Positions 8,599-16,052 of a stretch of DNA of 24,345 bases are shown one piece after another. Positions within the stretch are counted from its first letter, which is position 1; every line of letters begins with the position of its first letter. The position numbers and the translations under genes are program-made. The notes under the pieces were generated by a model. That model saw only the letters and a program-made list of their open reading frames with translations, did not search any database and was not told the origin of the DNA. The stretch covers positions 1-24,345 of the forward strand of contig UROX01000019.1 of assembly GCA_900549685.1 (NCBI GenBank), in the 5' to 3' direction. This stretch comes from an uncultured Alistipes sp. Its GTDB lineage: Bacteria; Bacteroidota; Bacteroidia; Bacteroidales; Rikenellaceae.

Positions 8599-8996
8599 AC
8601 CGGAAATCGTTCCGGGGAAAGCGGATCCGACCGTCGGAAAGTCCGGATGCGGAACGGTTTTTGATACTCTTTTTTCGAAACTTTGCCGTGCGGAACACCC
8701 TATCCGGTCCCGTCCGGCAAAAGCGACGCTCCGGTCATGCCACGAAATCGGGAAAAGAAATAAAAGAGAGATAGAAAACGTTATGTACCCGGATGCGACC
8801 GTACGACGTATCGCAGCGAAACCGGACCTGTGTTTTCCGAACATCGTCCCAAGCGCCGCCGGGACGAACTCGGCGACGGCGAGGAAGAAAGGGAGACCGA
8901 ACGCAGGCCAGTACGTTGCAGCAGTATACGGACCGCACTCCGAGAGATATTCATGGAACGATGACCGCTCCGGCGGTCGAAACTTATTCGCACAAG
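8599..8996. other. spacer between ppx and the DUF4251 gene
   Basis: Apart from a small hairpin at 8600-8615 I find no supported feature. An in-frame extension of the DUF4251 frame reaches back to 8793, but its translation is basic and unlike a leader. No promoter with both boxes at proper spacing is visible; TACGTTGC at 8912-8919 resembles a -7 box only weakly. Confidence 0.45.
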
Positions 8997-9569
8997 ATGA
9001 AAAGGACGATAATTTTCGGGATTCTGTCGCTGGCGATGCTGGCGACGGGTCCGTCCGTTTCGGCTCAGACCAGGGCCGAAATCAAAGCACAGAAACAGGC
9101 GGAAAAGGCCCGTGTCGAAGCCGCCCGCGCCGAAGCGGTCCGCAAGGCGATCGAAGACCGTAATTTCGTGATCCGGACCGACAGGGTGTTCCCCAGCCGG
9201 GGCAAAAGCTATGCGCTCAATTCGGCCGCCTACCTCTCCGTGCGGGACGATGTGGTGCGCTCGCAGCTTCCCTACATCGGACGGCTGTACTCCTACCCGC
9301 TGATGCGGGACGAAGGGCTTCACTTCTTCGACACTCCGTTGCAGGACTATCGCGTACAGGAAGGACGCAAGGGCATTTCAATCGTCACGTTCTCGACCGA
9401 AACCCGTGAGGAACGGTACTCCATCCGCATCGAGATCTACCCCAACGGTTCGGCGACGATAAACATTTATCCGAAAAACCGGCAGAACATCATGTTCAGC
9501 GGCGAAATGGATTTCGGCGGTCAGGGAGCCGTCGATGTTTCGGTCGGAGCGGGCGTTTCTGGCCGGTGA
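8997..9569 (+). CDS. secreted DUF4251 domain protein
   Basis: A small exported protein of unknown function, of a type common in gut Bacteroidales. From the ATG at 8997 it has 190 residues: a signal peptide (MKRT, hydrophobic 5-20, cleavage near SAQ at 22-24), a charged helix of Lys/Glu/Ala at 25-52 that may form a short coiled coil, then the DUF4251 beta domain. Recognisable family features are the start of the domain at DRNFVIRTDR (54-63), the LPYIGRLYSYP segment at 91-101, and the final strand pair with NRQNIMFSGEM at 161-171. The frame is open another 204 bases upstream, but only 8997 gives a signal peptide. It may be soluble in the periplasm, since no lipobox Cys follows the leader. Context does not reveal a role. 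Confidence 0.85.
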   Translation: MKRTIIFGILSLAMLATGPSVSAQTRAEIKAQKQAEKARVEAARAEAVRKAIEDRNFVIRTDRVFPSRGKSYALNSAAYLSVRDDVVRSQLPYIGRLYSYPLMRDEGLHFFDTPLQDYRVQEGRKGISIVTFSTETREERYSIRIEIYPNGSATINIYPKNRQNIMFSGEMDFGGQGAVDVSVGAGVSGR

Positions 9570-9796
9570 TCCGACACAGGGACCGAACATCTCCCGCACC
9601 TGCCTCCGAAGGCGACCGTATGATGCTTCGACGGACCGGGCTACATTCCGATTTCGGCCGGCACGCTCCGCAATCGGACCGCGTATCCGGAGCGCCCGCC
9701 AAAGCGAGGACCCCAAGCGGCCACCCGGGAGCGAGATGGCGGCGCCGAAGGCCGAAACACAATTCGGGACGACATAACCGCATTCGCGGAATTCAC

Positions 9797-9835
9797 AAGG
9801 GACATCGCATGAAAAAGGCGGTGTCCTTTCATTTT
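9797..9835 (+). terminator. possible terminator downstream of the DUF4251 gene
   Basis: A 12-bp stem (9797-9808 with 9817/9818-9828, including two G-T pairs) is closed by a loop of about 9 bases and followed by TTTC and ATTTT. It lies 228 bases after the DUF4251 stop, rather far, but no other plus-strand gene lies between. Confidence 0.55.
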
Positions 9836-10271
9836 ATGCGAGAACGGTCATAGTCCTGCCGGTCTGTGCTCCGGACCGAAGATTTTCAGATCCGGCCGCC
9901 GCAGACAGGCCTGACTGTCCGAAACGGCCCTTCCCCCGCCCGGAACGGTTCGGGAAAACGGTCCCGGCGCTTTTCCTGCGCCCCATCGCAGGATCGTAGT
10001 ACGGAGTCGATACGCCTCCGTCCGCAGACCGGTTTCCGGCATCTCCGCCGAGTCGTTTCCCCGATCTCGTCCGAATGCCGGAACCGCCCTATCCGTCTCT
10101 TTACCGACCACTATCCGGTGCGGCAACGCAAGCCGTGCGACACGAAACACGCTCTCTTCCGGACGACGGTCGTACCGGGAAAAACGGCCGCTCGGCATAC
10201 GGTCGGGAAGACGATCGCTTTATCGTTCGTTTCCAATGAAGCACCGTGCTGTTAATGTGATAAAAAAAGCG
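9836..10271. other. GC-rich spacer before the TonB-dependent receptor gene
   Basis: I see no gene here. Because a TonB-dependent receptor follows, I looked for a cobalamin riboswitch and did not find its conserved core. Open frames on both strands are Arg/Pro-rich shadows. Together with the stretch from 9570 this is the longest non-coding interval in the window, about 730 bases. Confidence 0.5.
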
Positions 10272-10279
10272 TAGATTTG
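10272..10279 (+). promoter_or_regulatory. -7 promoter element for the TonB-dependent receptor gene
   Basis: TAGATTTG matches the -7 consensus TAnnTTTG exactly and lies 23 bases before the ATG, in a locally AT-rich stretch. The leader would be about 17 bases. No TTTG is present 19 bases upstream, so an activator may be needed. Confidence 0.55.
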
Positions 10280-10302
10280 CACCCGTTCAAACGGAAACGA
10301 TT

Positions 10303-12549
10303 ATGACGAAAACAAAACGGACGATCGGCGGCTTGCTGTGCTGGGCGATCGCCTTTACGGCGACGGGCACGCCCTCCGAGCCCGTTCCCTCCGGCGACAG
10401 CCTCGCCTACGGTATGGACGAAGTGGTGGTGACGGCCACACGGACGCCTCTGCCCCTGAAAAGAACCCCGGTCATCACCCGCGTGATTTCCGCCCGCGAC
10501 ATCGAACGCAGCGGAGCCGTCACGTTGCAGCAGGCGCTGGAACGCGAACTGGCCGGCATCGAATTCCATCAGGCCGGGTACGGGACCTCGCTTTCGTTCC
10601 AGGGACTCGATTCGCGTTACGTGCTTTTTCTGCTCGACGGAGAACGCATGGCGGGAGAGACCTACGGCAACATCGATTTCAGCCGTATTCCGCTGTCGAG
10701 CGTCGCCCGTATCGAAGTGGTGCGCGGTGCCTCGTCGGTGCTCTATGGCTCCAATGCGATGGGGGCCGTCATCAACATCATCACCCGCGAACCCCGCAAA
10801 AAGGTGGAAGTAGGCGCCTCGGTCCGCTACGGAACGCCCTTCCAGCGCAACGGCAGCGACTCGCTGGCCGGCAAGGCCACGGCTTCAGACTCGCGCACGT
10901 ACCGCAACCGGCTCGACCTGCCCAACCTCAACGCGGACCTGTCGCTGGGCGTGAACCTCGGGAAATTCAAGTCCCGGACCGCAGCGGCCTACCGCATGAG
11001 CGACGCTTTCAGACTGGTCGGGACGCGCGACGAGGTCCGTCACTACGGCGAACTGCACATGATGCGGCCCAAGATGAACGGTCCCCGTCCGGAAATGGAT
11101 CCTTCGACCGGCATGCCGCATTTCGTCGTCGGACGGACAGTGACCGACACGACGATCAGCGTGGGACCCGACAGCCGGGGACTGAGCGTCAGCGGATGGA
11201 GCGACCTGAATATCAGCCAGCGTTTCGATTACGAACTCTCCGAGAAGTTCGCCTTCCAACTTTCGGGAAGCTACTTCGGCAAGAAGCGTTACGATTTCAA
11301 CGGCAGCATTCTCGACGATAACCCGCTGTCGAACAATTCGAAGCCGTGGACCTACGAATCCTACGAGGGATACAACGTCAAAGCCCAGATGGAGCACTCG
11401 CCCAACGAGCGCAACAAAATCTATCTGTCGTTCTACCGCGACGAGTATTTCCGCCGTCAGGACAGCCTTTCGCATGCGAGCGTACCCAAACAGCGGCACA
11501 CCTACAACATCCCCCGTCTGCTCTGGACGCTCGAGGCCGGACGTTACAACCGTCTGACCACCGGGCTGGAAATGATCAATGAGCAGCTGCGTTTCGACCT
11601 CAATCCGCTGGGATACGGAGACCGCAAAAGCATGAACACCGGATCGCTGTACGTACAGGACGAGATATGCAGCGGCCGGCCGCTGAGTTTCGTGGCCGGC
11701 ATCCGGGGCAATTACAACAACCGTTTCGGATGGAGCGTCACGCCCAGCCTGTCGGCCATGTATGCGTTCCGCGACTTTTCGCTGCGGGCCAACTACTCGA
11801 ACGGCTACCGCACACCCTCACTCAAGGAGATGTACATGGAGTTCACCGTTCCCATCCCCGGACAGACGTCCGTCATCCGGGGCAACGACAAGCTGCACAG
11901 CGAGAGCAACCACTACATTTCGTTCACGGCCGAGTACGCACGCCCCCGGTTCGATGCGGCGGCCACGGTCTACAACAGCTATTTCCGCAACAAGATCGAC
12001 GTCCGGGGCCATCTGGAAGGCATTACGACGATTCTCCAGTACGAGAACGTCCACCGGAGCGAATACGGAGGACTCGAACTGACGGCCGGTTACCGGCCCG
12101 CCAAGGGATTGTCGCTCCGGGCCGATTACAATTATGTCTACCAGTCCGACGACGCGCCCGAAAGCTCGACGCAATATATCTACACCAGCCCGCACACGGC
12201 TGCGTTCCGCATCGATTACGCTTTCGACATACGCCGCCTGCCGGTGGCCGTCAATGCGACGATCCGCTACGTGGGACCGAAAAACTACGAGGATTTCATG
12301 CCCGTGCTCGACATGTCCGGTGGCAGCCCGATTCCCAAGAAATATTGGACGGGCAACTACTCGTCCCGTCACGACGGCTACGCCGTCTGCAATGCGGCGG
12401 CCGAGGCTTCGCTGTCCTGCGGCGTATCGGTCATGCTGGGCGTAGACAACATTTTCGACTATCGTCCCGCGGTAGTCAATTTCAATTCCGGAATCGCCAT
12501 GCCGCGCAACTTCTTCCTGCGGATAGCCTACGCTTTCGGATGGGACTGA
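10303..12549 (+). CDS. TonB-dependent outer membrane receptor (BtuB/FepA-like, possibly metal-related)
   Basis: An outer membrane importer powered by TonB. The 748 residues comprise an N-terminal leader (about 1-22), a TonB-box-like DEVVVTATR at 39-47, a plug domain about 53-165 (VLFLLDGERMAGETYG, then RIEVVRGASSVLYGSNAMGAV at 136-156) and a beta-barrel to the end. It lacks the N-terminal carboxypeptidase-regulatory domain of SusC-type glycan receptors, and no SusD lies beside it, so a small ligand such as a siderophore, haem, corrinoid or metal ion is more likely. Residues 252-273, early in the barrel, are rich in Met and His (H252, M253, M254, M258, M265, M271, H273), as in some copper receptors. 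The chain ends in an aromatic-rich strand with Trp-Asp. No ABC importer, HmuY-like partner or periplasmic binding protein accompanies it, so the ligand remains open. Confidence 0.92.
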   Translation: MTKTKRTIGGLLCWAIAFTATGTPSEPVPSGDSLAYGMDEVVVTATRTPLPLKRTPVITRVISARDIERSGAVTLQQALERELAGIEFHQAGYGTSLSFQGLDSRYVLFLLDGERMAGETYGNIDFSRIPLSSVARIEVVRGASSVLYGSNAMGAVINIITREPRKKVEVGASVRYGTPFQRNGSDSLAGKATASDSRTYRNRLDLPNLNADLSLGVNLGKFKSRTAAAYRMSDAFRLVGTRDEVRHYGELHMMRPKMNGPRPEMDPSTGMPHFVVGRTVTDTTISVGPDSRGLSVSGWSDLNISQRFDYELSEKFAFQLSGSYFGKKRYDFNGSILDDNPLSNNSKPWTYESYEGYNVKAQMEHSPNERNKIYLSFYRDEYFRRQDSLSHASVPKQRHTYNIPRLLWTLEAGRYNRLTTGLEMINEQLRFDLNPLGYGDRKSMNTGSLYVQDEICSGRPLSFVAGIRGNYNNRFGWSVTPSLSAMYAFRDFSLRANYSNGYRTPSLKEMYMEFTVPIPGQTSVIRGNDKLHSESNHYISFTAEYARPRFDAAATVYNSYFRNKIDVRGHLEGITTILQYENVHRSEYGGLELTAGYRPAKGLSLRADYNYVYQSDDAPESSTQYIYTSPHTAAFRIDYAFDIRRLPVAVNATIRYVGPKNYEDFMPVLDMSGGSPIPKKYWTGNYSSRHDGYAVCNAAAEASLSCGVSVMLGVDNIFDYRPAVVNFNSGIAMPRNFFLRIAYAFGWD

Positions 12550-12594
12550 CGCGGCACGTCCCGGCGTAGAAAAAACGCCGTTCCCGATATATTC

Positions 12595-12625
12595 GCCCCG
12601 GAGATCGCTCCGGGGCATTTTTTTT
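12595..12625 (+). terminator. rho-independent terminator of the receptor gene
   Basis: A perfect 8-bp GC-rich stem (12595-12602 with 12609-12616) with a 6-base loop is followed by A and eight T residues, 45 bases after the receptor stop. It separates the receptor from the channel gene. Confidence 0.92.
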
Positions 12626-12661
12626 GCAGACAGGTTTTTCTCAAACCAAATCTTCTCGTCT

Positions 12662-13405
12662 ATGGAACATTACACCTCGGGACCGGACATCCATCCGGCC
12701 GGAGCACCGTCCTCTCTCTCCGGACGGACGGATATCCGGAACATACTCAACGTGCTGGTGTTGCTCGGCAGCATCGTGATCATTCTGAGCCTCTCGCTGG
12801 AGGTATTTTGCGATCCGGGCCGGTATTCCGGACTCTACATGCAGGTACAGTTCTGGGTCTGCATGATTTTCCTCGCCGATTTCTTCTATCGGCTTCGGAT
12901 GAGTCCCCGCAAGGGCCGCTTCGTGCTGACCAATTTTCTGTTCCTACTCGTGTCGATCCCCTATCTGAATATCGTGAACTGGTTCGACCTGCACGTCTCG
13001 CAGGAGCTCTATTACTGGCTGCGGATGGTCCCGCTCGTCCGGGGCGGTTACGGACTGGCCATCGTGGTCGGCTGGACCACACGCAGCCGGGTTACGAGCC
13101 TCATGGTGTCTTACGTGCTGATGATCTTCGCGCTGACCTACTTTACCAGTCTGGTATTCTATACACTCGAAAAACCGGTCAATCCGGCCGTAGACTCGTT
13201 CGGCAACTCGCTCTGGTGGGCTTTTCTGAACGTAACGACAGTGGGTGCCAACGTATTCGCCAAAACGGCCACCGGCAAAGTGCTGACCATCGTGCTCGCC
13301 GCCGCCGGTATGATGCTGTTCCCGATCTTCACGGCCTACATCACGACCAAAGTGCAGGACCGCCGTGCGAAAGAAACCGGCGGAGACCAGACGCTCCGGC
13401 CGTAG
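12662..13405 (+). CDS. six-helix cation channel with an unusual selectivity filter
   Basis: An inner membrane ion channel of the voltage-gated-like (ion transport) superfamily, 247 residues. Hydrophobic segments lie at about 28-48, 62-79, 88-105, 115-137, 147-170 and 206-228, with a pore helix and loop at about 183-197, so one subunit has six helices and a tetramer is expected. The fourth segment carries only scattered Arg residues (121, 127), not a regular voltage-sensor series. The loop where potassium channels have TVGYG reads TTVGAN at 192-197: the TVG core is kept but Tyr-Gly is replaced by Ala-Asn. Ion preference therefore cannot be assumed to be potassium. There is no C-terminal RCK/TrkA or cyclic-nucleotide domain. 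It follows the receptor terminator and probably has its own promoter. Confidence 0.85.
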   Translation: MEHYTSGPDIHPAGAPSSLSGRTDIRNILNVLVLLGSIVIILSLSLEVFCDPGRYSGLYMQVQFWVCMIFLADFFYRLRMSPRKGRFVLTNFLFLLVSIPYLNIVNWFDLHVSQELYYWLRMVPLVRGGYGLAIVVGWTTRSRVTSLMVSYVLMIFALTYFTSLVFYTLEKPVNPAVDSFGNSLWWAFLNVTTVGANVFAKTATGKVLTIVLAAAGMMLFPIFTAYITTKVQDRRAKETGGDQTLRP

Positions 13406-13708
13406 GTCCGGCCTCTTCCGGGAAAACGCTTTCTTATCTTTCGTGTCGCGGAGAACCGGGATAACGCGACCGGACTCCTGTGCACCGCCCTCGTCGCTTC
13501 CGCCGCACCGTCCGCTTTCAAGGAGATCGATCCGAATAAGCGATCTGCGGCCCGCGAGCGACATGCGGCCGAAGTAGAAAAACAGGTCGCGCCCCCGGGA
13601 ACACCCGAAGTCTTAGCCACGACACAATGTCTTCCGGCATTTCCGTAAGACGGAACCGCCGGAACATTCCGAGGCGCACCGCCGTCCGGAACGGACGGTA
13701 AGGCCACC
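13406..13708. other. spacer between the convergent channel and HAD phosphatase genes
   Basis: No gene or RNA is recognised. The region is GC-rich, and the short frames in it are Arg/Pro/Ala-rich. No clear plus-strand terminator for the channel gene is seen. Confidence 0.5.
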
Positions 13709-13743
13709 AAAAAAGCGGGCCTGCTCATGGAAGCAGGCCCGCT
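13709..13743 (-). terminator. terminator of the HAD phosphatase gene
   Basis: A perfect 12-bp stem (13714-13725 with 13732-13743) with a 6-base loop is followed on the minus strand by a run of six T residues (13709-13714). It starts 22 bases after the stop of the minus-strand gene. Confidence 0.92.
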
Positions 13744-13765
13744 ATCGTTTGCAGGGTCAGGGAAA

Positions 13766-14416
13766 CTATGCGCGGAGGTTGCGGACGTCTTCGGGCGTGA
13801 TCTGCGTGAAATCGTCGATCAACAGATCGTAATCGTCGAGATCCTGCCTGCGGAACGTCGAGGCGACGGCCACGACCTTCATGCCGGCGCTGCGGGCCGC
13901 ACGGATGCCCACCGGAGCGTCTTCGGCCACAAGGCAGTGCGCCGGATCGAGTCCCAGCTTGCTCGCCGCGAGCAGATACACTTCCGGGTCGGGTTTGCCG
14001 CGCGAGATCATGTCGCCGTTGGCAATGGCGTCGAAGCAGTCGGCGATGCCGCAGCGATTGAGCACGAACTCGACATTGGGCGTATTGCCCGACGAGCCGA
14101 CGGCGGTCTTGAACCCCGCAGCCCGGAGGCCGTGCAGGAACGCAACAAGTCCCGGGGCCGGAGCGATCGTGCGTTCGAAGATTTCGCGGTATATATCTTC
14201 TTTTTCGCGGGCGATCTCCTGCCAGTCCGTGCGGGCGATCACTTCGGGCATCAGTCTTTCGAGGATCAGGTCATTGGTCATGCCGAACGAGGGCATGAAT
14301 TTTTCCCGGTCGAACGGGACGCCGTATTTCCGGCAGATGATTTCGAATGCCTCGATATGGGCGTCGCGGTTGAATACCAGCACACCGTCCATGTCGAAAA
14401 TTACTCCTTCGATCAT
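13766..14416 (-). CDS. HAD-family phosphatase / beta-phosphoglucomutase-like hydrolase
   Basis: A cytosolic haloacid-dehalogenase phosphotransferase, probably a sugar-phosphate phosphatase or a beta-phosphoglucomutase-like enzyme. The 216 residues contain all four HAD motifs: DMDGV at 8-12 with nucleophile Asp8 and acid/base Asp10, GSSGNT at 107-112, GKPDP at 140-144 with Lys141, and AEDAPVG at 164-170. A helical cap lies between residues about 15 and 85 (subfamily I, C1 cap). The frame is open to 14671, but the upstream translation overlaps rex and its promoter. The ATG at 14416 directly precedes the first HAD motif and sits 20 bases after a good -7 box. The substrate cannot be told from sequence. 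It is divergent from rex, sharing a 127-base intergenic region. Confidence 0.9.
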   Translation of the reverse strand: MIEGVIFDMDGVLVFNRDAHIEAFEIICRKYGVPFDREKFMPSFGMTNDLILERLMPEVIARTDWQEIAREKEDIYREIFERTIAPAPGLVAFLHGLRAAGFKTAVGSSGNTPNVEFVLNRCGIADCFDAIANGDMISRGKPDPEVYLLAASKLGLDPAHCLVAEDAPVGIRAARSAGMKVVAVASTFRRQDLDDYDLLIDDFTQITPEDVRNLRA

Positions 14417-14441
14417 AATCGTTTTCTTTGTTTTTACGAGG

Positions 14442-14449
14442 CAAAGATA
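14442..14449 (-). promoter_or_regulatory. -7 promoter element for the HAD phosphatase gene
   Basis: On the minus strand this reads TATCTTTG, an exact TAnnTTTG match. A TATG one mismatch from the -33 TTTG occurs 19 bases upstream (14469-14472 on the plus strand). The leader would be about 20 bases. Confidence 0.6.
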
Positions 14450-14514
14450 GCGATTTTGACGCGAAGGGCATAACGGCCCGGGGCCGGAGCGTATCGTTTC
14501 CCGACGAAAAACGT

Positions 14515-14522
14515 TATCTTTG
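14515..14522 (+). promoter_or_regulatory. -7 promoter element for rex
   Basis: TATCTTTG is an exact match to the Bacteroidetes -7 consensus and lies 22 bases before the ATG of rex. It overlaps an in-frame TTG at 14520, which argues against that codon as the start. No Rex operator palindrome is obvious between the two divergent promoters. Confidence 0.6.
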
Positions 14523-14543
14523 CAGGAAAAGCCCCGCACGGAC

Positions 14544-15191
14544 ATGCCGATGAACATTCCCGAAAAAACGATCGAACGCCTGAGCGAATACCGTCGCACG
14601 CTGCTGGCCTGCCGCGAACGGGGGATCAGCCACATCTTCTCGCACGTGCTGGCCGGTATCCACGGCATCACGGCCGTGCAGGTGCGCCGCGATCTGATGC
14701 TGATCGGATTTTCGAGCGATACGAAAAAAGGCTACGACGTCGATGTGCTCATCGAGTTCATCGGGCGTATTCTCGATGCGCCGGGCGAAGTGAACGTCGG
14801 GGTGATCGGCATGGGAAATCTGGGACAGGCGCTGACCAAATACTTCAACGGCAGGACCTCGCGGCTGCGCATCGTGGCCGCTTTCGACGTCGATCCGGCC
14901 AAGGTCGGACACACGATCGACGGCATTCCGTGCCACGACATGGCCGCTTTCGAGGAAGCCGCCCTGCGGCACGAGATCAAGATCGTGATCCTCAGCTCGC
15001 CCACCTCCATCGCCTCGGAACTGGTCGTCCCGATCATCAATGCGGGCATCAAGGGCGTGCTCAACTTCACGTCGATGCCGCTCAATTTTCCCCGCGGCAT
15101 TTTCGTCGAGAACTACGACATCACCACGTTGCTCGAGAAGGTCGCCTATTTCGTCAAGGAGGCCGAGGAGAATACCGATTCGTCTAACTGA
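14544..15191 (+). CDS. rex: redox-sensing transcriptional repressor Rex
   Basis: A dimeric repressor that senses the NADH/NAD+ ratio: it binds DNA when NAD+ dominates and releases it when NADH rises, typically controlling fermentation and respiration genes. The 215 residues comprise an N-terminal winged helix (about 5-80, with ITAVQVRRDL at 42-51 as the recognition region and the typical KGYDVDVLIEFI) and a Rossmann NAD(H) domain with VGVIGMGNLGQAL at 85-97, then AAFDVDPAKVG. The C-terminal helix that swaps between subunits, about 188-206, is present. An ATG at 14550 is an equally possible start. An upstream TTG at 14520 is rejected because it lies inside the -7 box. ribF follows after 5 bases. 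A divergent HAD phosphatase gene shares the upstream region. Confidence 0.94.
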   Translation: MPMNIPEKTIERLSEYRRTLLACRERGISHIFSHVLAGIHGITAVQVRRDLMLIGFSSDTKKGYDVDVLIEFIGRILDAPGEVNVGVIGMGNLGQALTKYFNGRTSRLRIVAAFDVDPAKVGHTIDGIPCHDMAAFEEAALRHEIKIVILSSPTSIASELVVPIINAGIKGVLNFTSMPLNFPRGIFVENYDITTLLEKVAYFVKEAEENTDSSN

Positions 15192-15196
15192 AACCC

Positions 15197-15982
15197 ATGG
15201 GAGCCAAACAAGAAAAAATGCGAGTCTTCTACGGTTTTCCCGATCCGGGAGCGCTCCGCCGTCCGGTCGTGACGGTCGGTTCTTTCGACGGCGTACATGT
15301 CGGCCACAGAGCCATATTGGACCGTATGGGCGTCCTCGCTGCGGAACGGGGCGGCGAGAGCACGGTCGTGACGTTCGACCCCCATCCCCGTGCGGTGCTG
15401 GGCGGCGGTCCCGTGCCTCTGCTCAGTACGCTGCCCGAAAAGCTGGCGCTGCTGGAATCCGCCGGAGCGGATGCCGTCGTCGTCGTGCGGTTCACGCCCG
15501 AGTTCAGCCGCATTTCCTCGAGTGAGTTCGTCGCCCGCTATCTGGTCGGCCGCCTGGGCATGGACACGCTGCTGGCAGGGTACGACCACCGCATGGGACG
15601 CGACAAGGAGGGCGATTACGCCGCGCTGTCGGAGGCGAGCCGGAGTCTGGGATTCACGCTGGAGAAAATGCCGTGCCGGCAGGCCTCCGGACACGATGTC
15701 AGCTCCACGGTCGTGCGCCGTCTGGTCTCCGAAGGACGCATGGACGAAGCCGCACTCCGGTTGGGCGCCCCCTATCGGCTGACCGGCCGGGCCGATGCGT
15801 CGGGCCGGATCGAAGGGATCGATCCCTGCAAGCTGCTGCCGCCGCCGGGCCGGTATGCGGTGACAGTCGGATCGCAGGACGGGTCGGGACGTTTCGAACT
15901 GGAGATCGCAGCCGGACGTCGCGTACGCCTGTCGGGGAAAGACAGATTCCCGGGAAGCGACCTTGTTGTCGAATTTATATAA
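15197..15982 (+). CDS. ribF: RibF-like FAD synthetase with a degenerate riboflavin-kinase domain
   Basis: The N-terminal nucleotidyltransferase would adenylate FMN to FAD. It has VTVGSFDGVHVGH at 25-37, the FDPHPRAVL block at 60-68, GYDHRMGRD at 128-136 (usually GxDFRFG) and VSSTVVRRL at 168-176. The protein has only 261 residues against about 310 for bifunctional RibF. The C-terminal part still resembles the riboflavin-kinase barrel in outline (PYRLTGRA near 192-199, a LLPPPGRYAV stretch, closing VVEFI), but the kinase signature GRxLGFPTANI is gone. Kinase activity is therefore doubtful, and the protein may be a second paralog that makes only FAD or acts on another flavin. It starts 5 bases after rex and is probably in the same transcript. 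MRVFYGF at 15218 is an alternative start. Confidence 0.85.
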   Translation: MGAKQEKMRVFYGFPDPGALRRPVVTVGSFDGVHVGHRAILDRMGVLAAERGGESTVVTFDPHPRAVLGGGPVPLLSTLPEKLALLESAGADAVVVVRFTPEFSRISSSEFVARYLVGRLGMDTLLAGYDHRMGRDKEGDYAALSEASRSLGFTLEKMPCRQASGHDVSSTVVRRLVSEGRMDEAALRLGAPYRLTGRADASGRIEGIDPCKLLPPPGRYAVTVGSQDGSGRFELEIAAGRRVRLSGKDRFPGSDLVVEFI

Positions 15983-16021
15983 AAAGAACCGGCCCCGTGA
16001 TGAAATTTGCCGGATATTTAC

Positions 16022-16029
16022 TAATTTTG
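16022..16029 (+). promoter_or_regulatory. -7 promoter element for guaB
   Basis: TAATTTTG matches TAnnTTTG exactly and is followed by an AT-rich leader of about 17 bases up to the ATG at 16053. A TTTG at 16006-16009 is only 12 bases upstream, closer than the usual 19, so the -33 box is uncertain. Confidence 0.6.
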
Positions 16030-16052
16030 CACAAATTTAAATATACCTAATC

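Noticed and set aside
6178..8844. An 888-codon open frame on the minus strand opposite ppk1 and ppx
   Set aside because: It mirrors two unmistakable plus-strand genes, its translation is rich in Val/Asp/His/Arg with no domain, and long antisense frames are expected in GC-rich coding sequence.
9809..9853. A 14-codon frame beginning MKKAV
   Set aside because: It lies within and just after the terminator-like hairpin and has no sign of translation.
9836..10271. Possible cobalamin riboswitch before the BtuB-like receptor
   Set aside because: I searched for the B12 box and the conserved core of the aptamer and found neither.
14520..14543. TTG start for rex at 14520
   Set aside because: The TTG lies inside the TATCTTTG -7 promoter box, so it would not be in the transcript; the ATG at 14544 fits the family length.
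14417..14543. Rex operator between the divergent HAD phosphatase and rex genes
   Set aside because: No palindrome of the TTGTGA/TCACAA type is visible, so autoregulation is not supported by the sequence.
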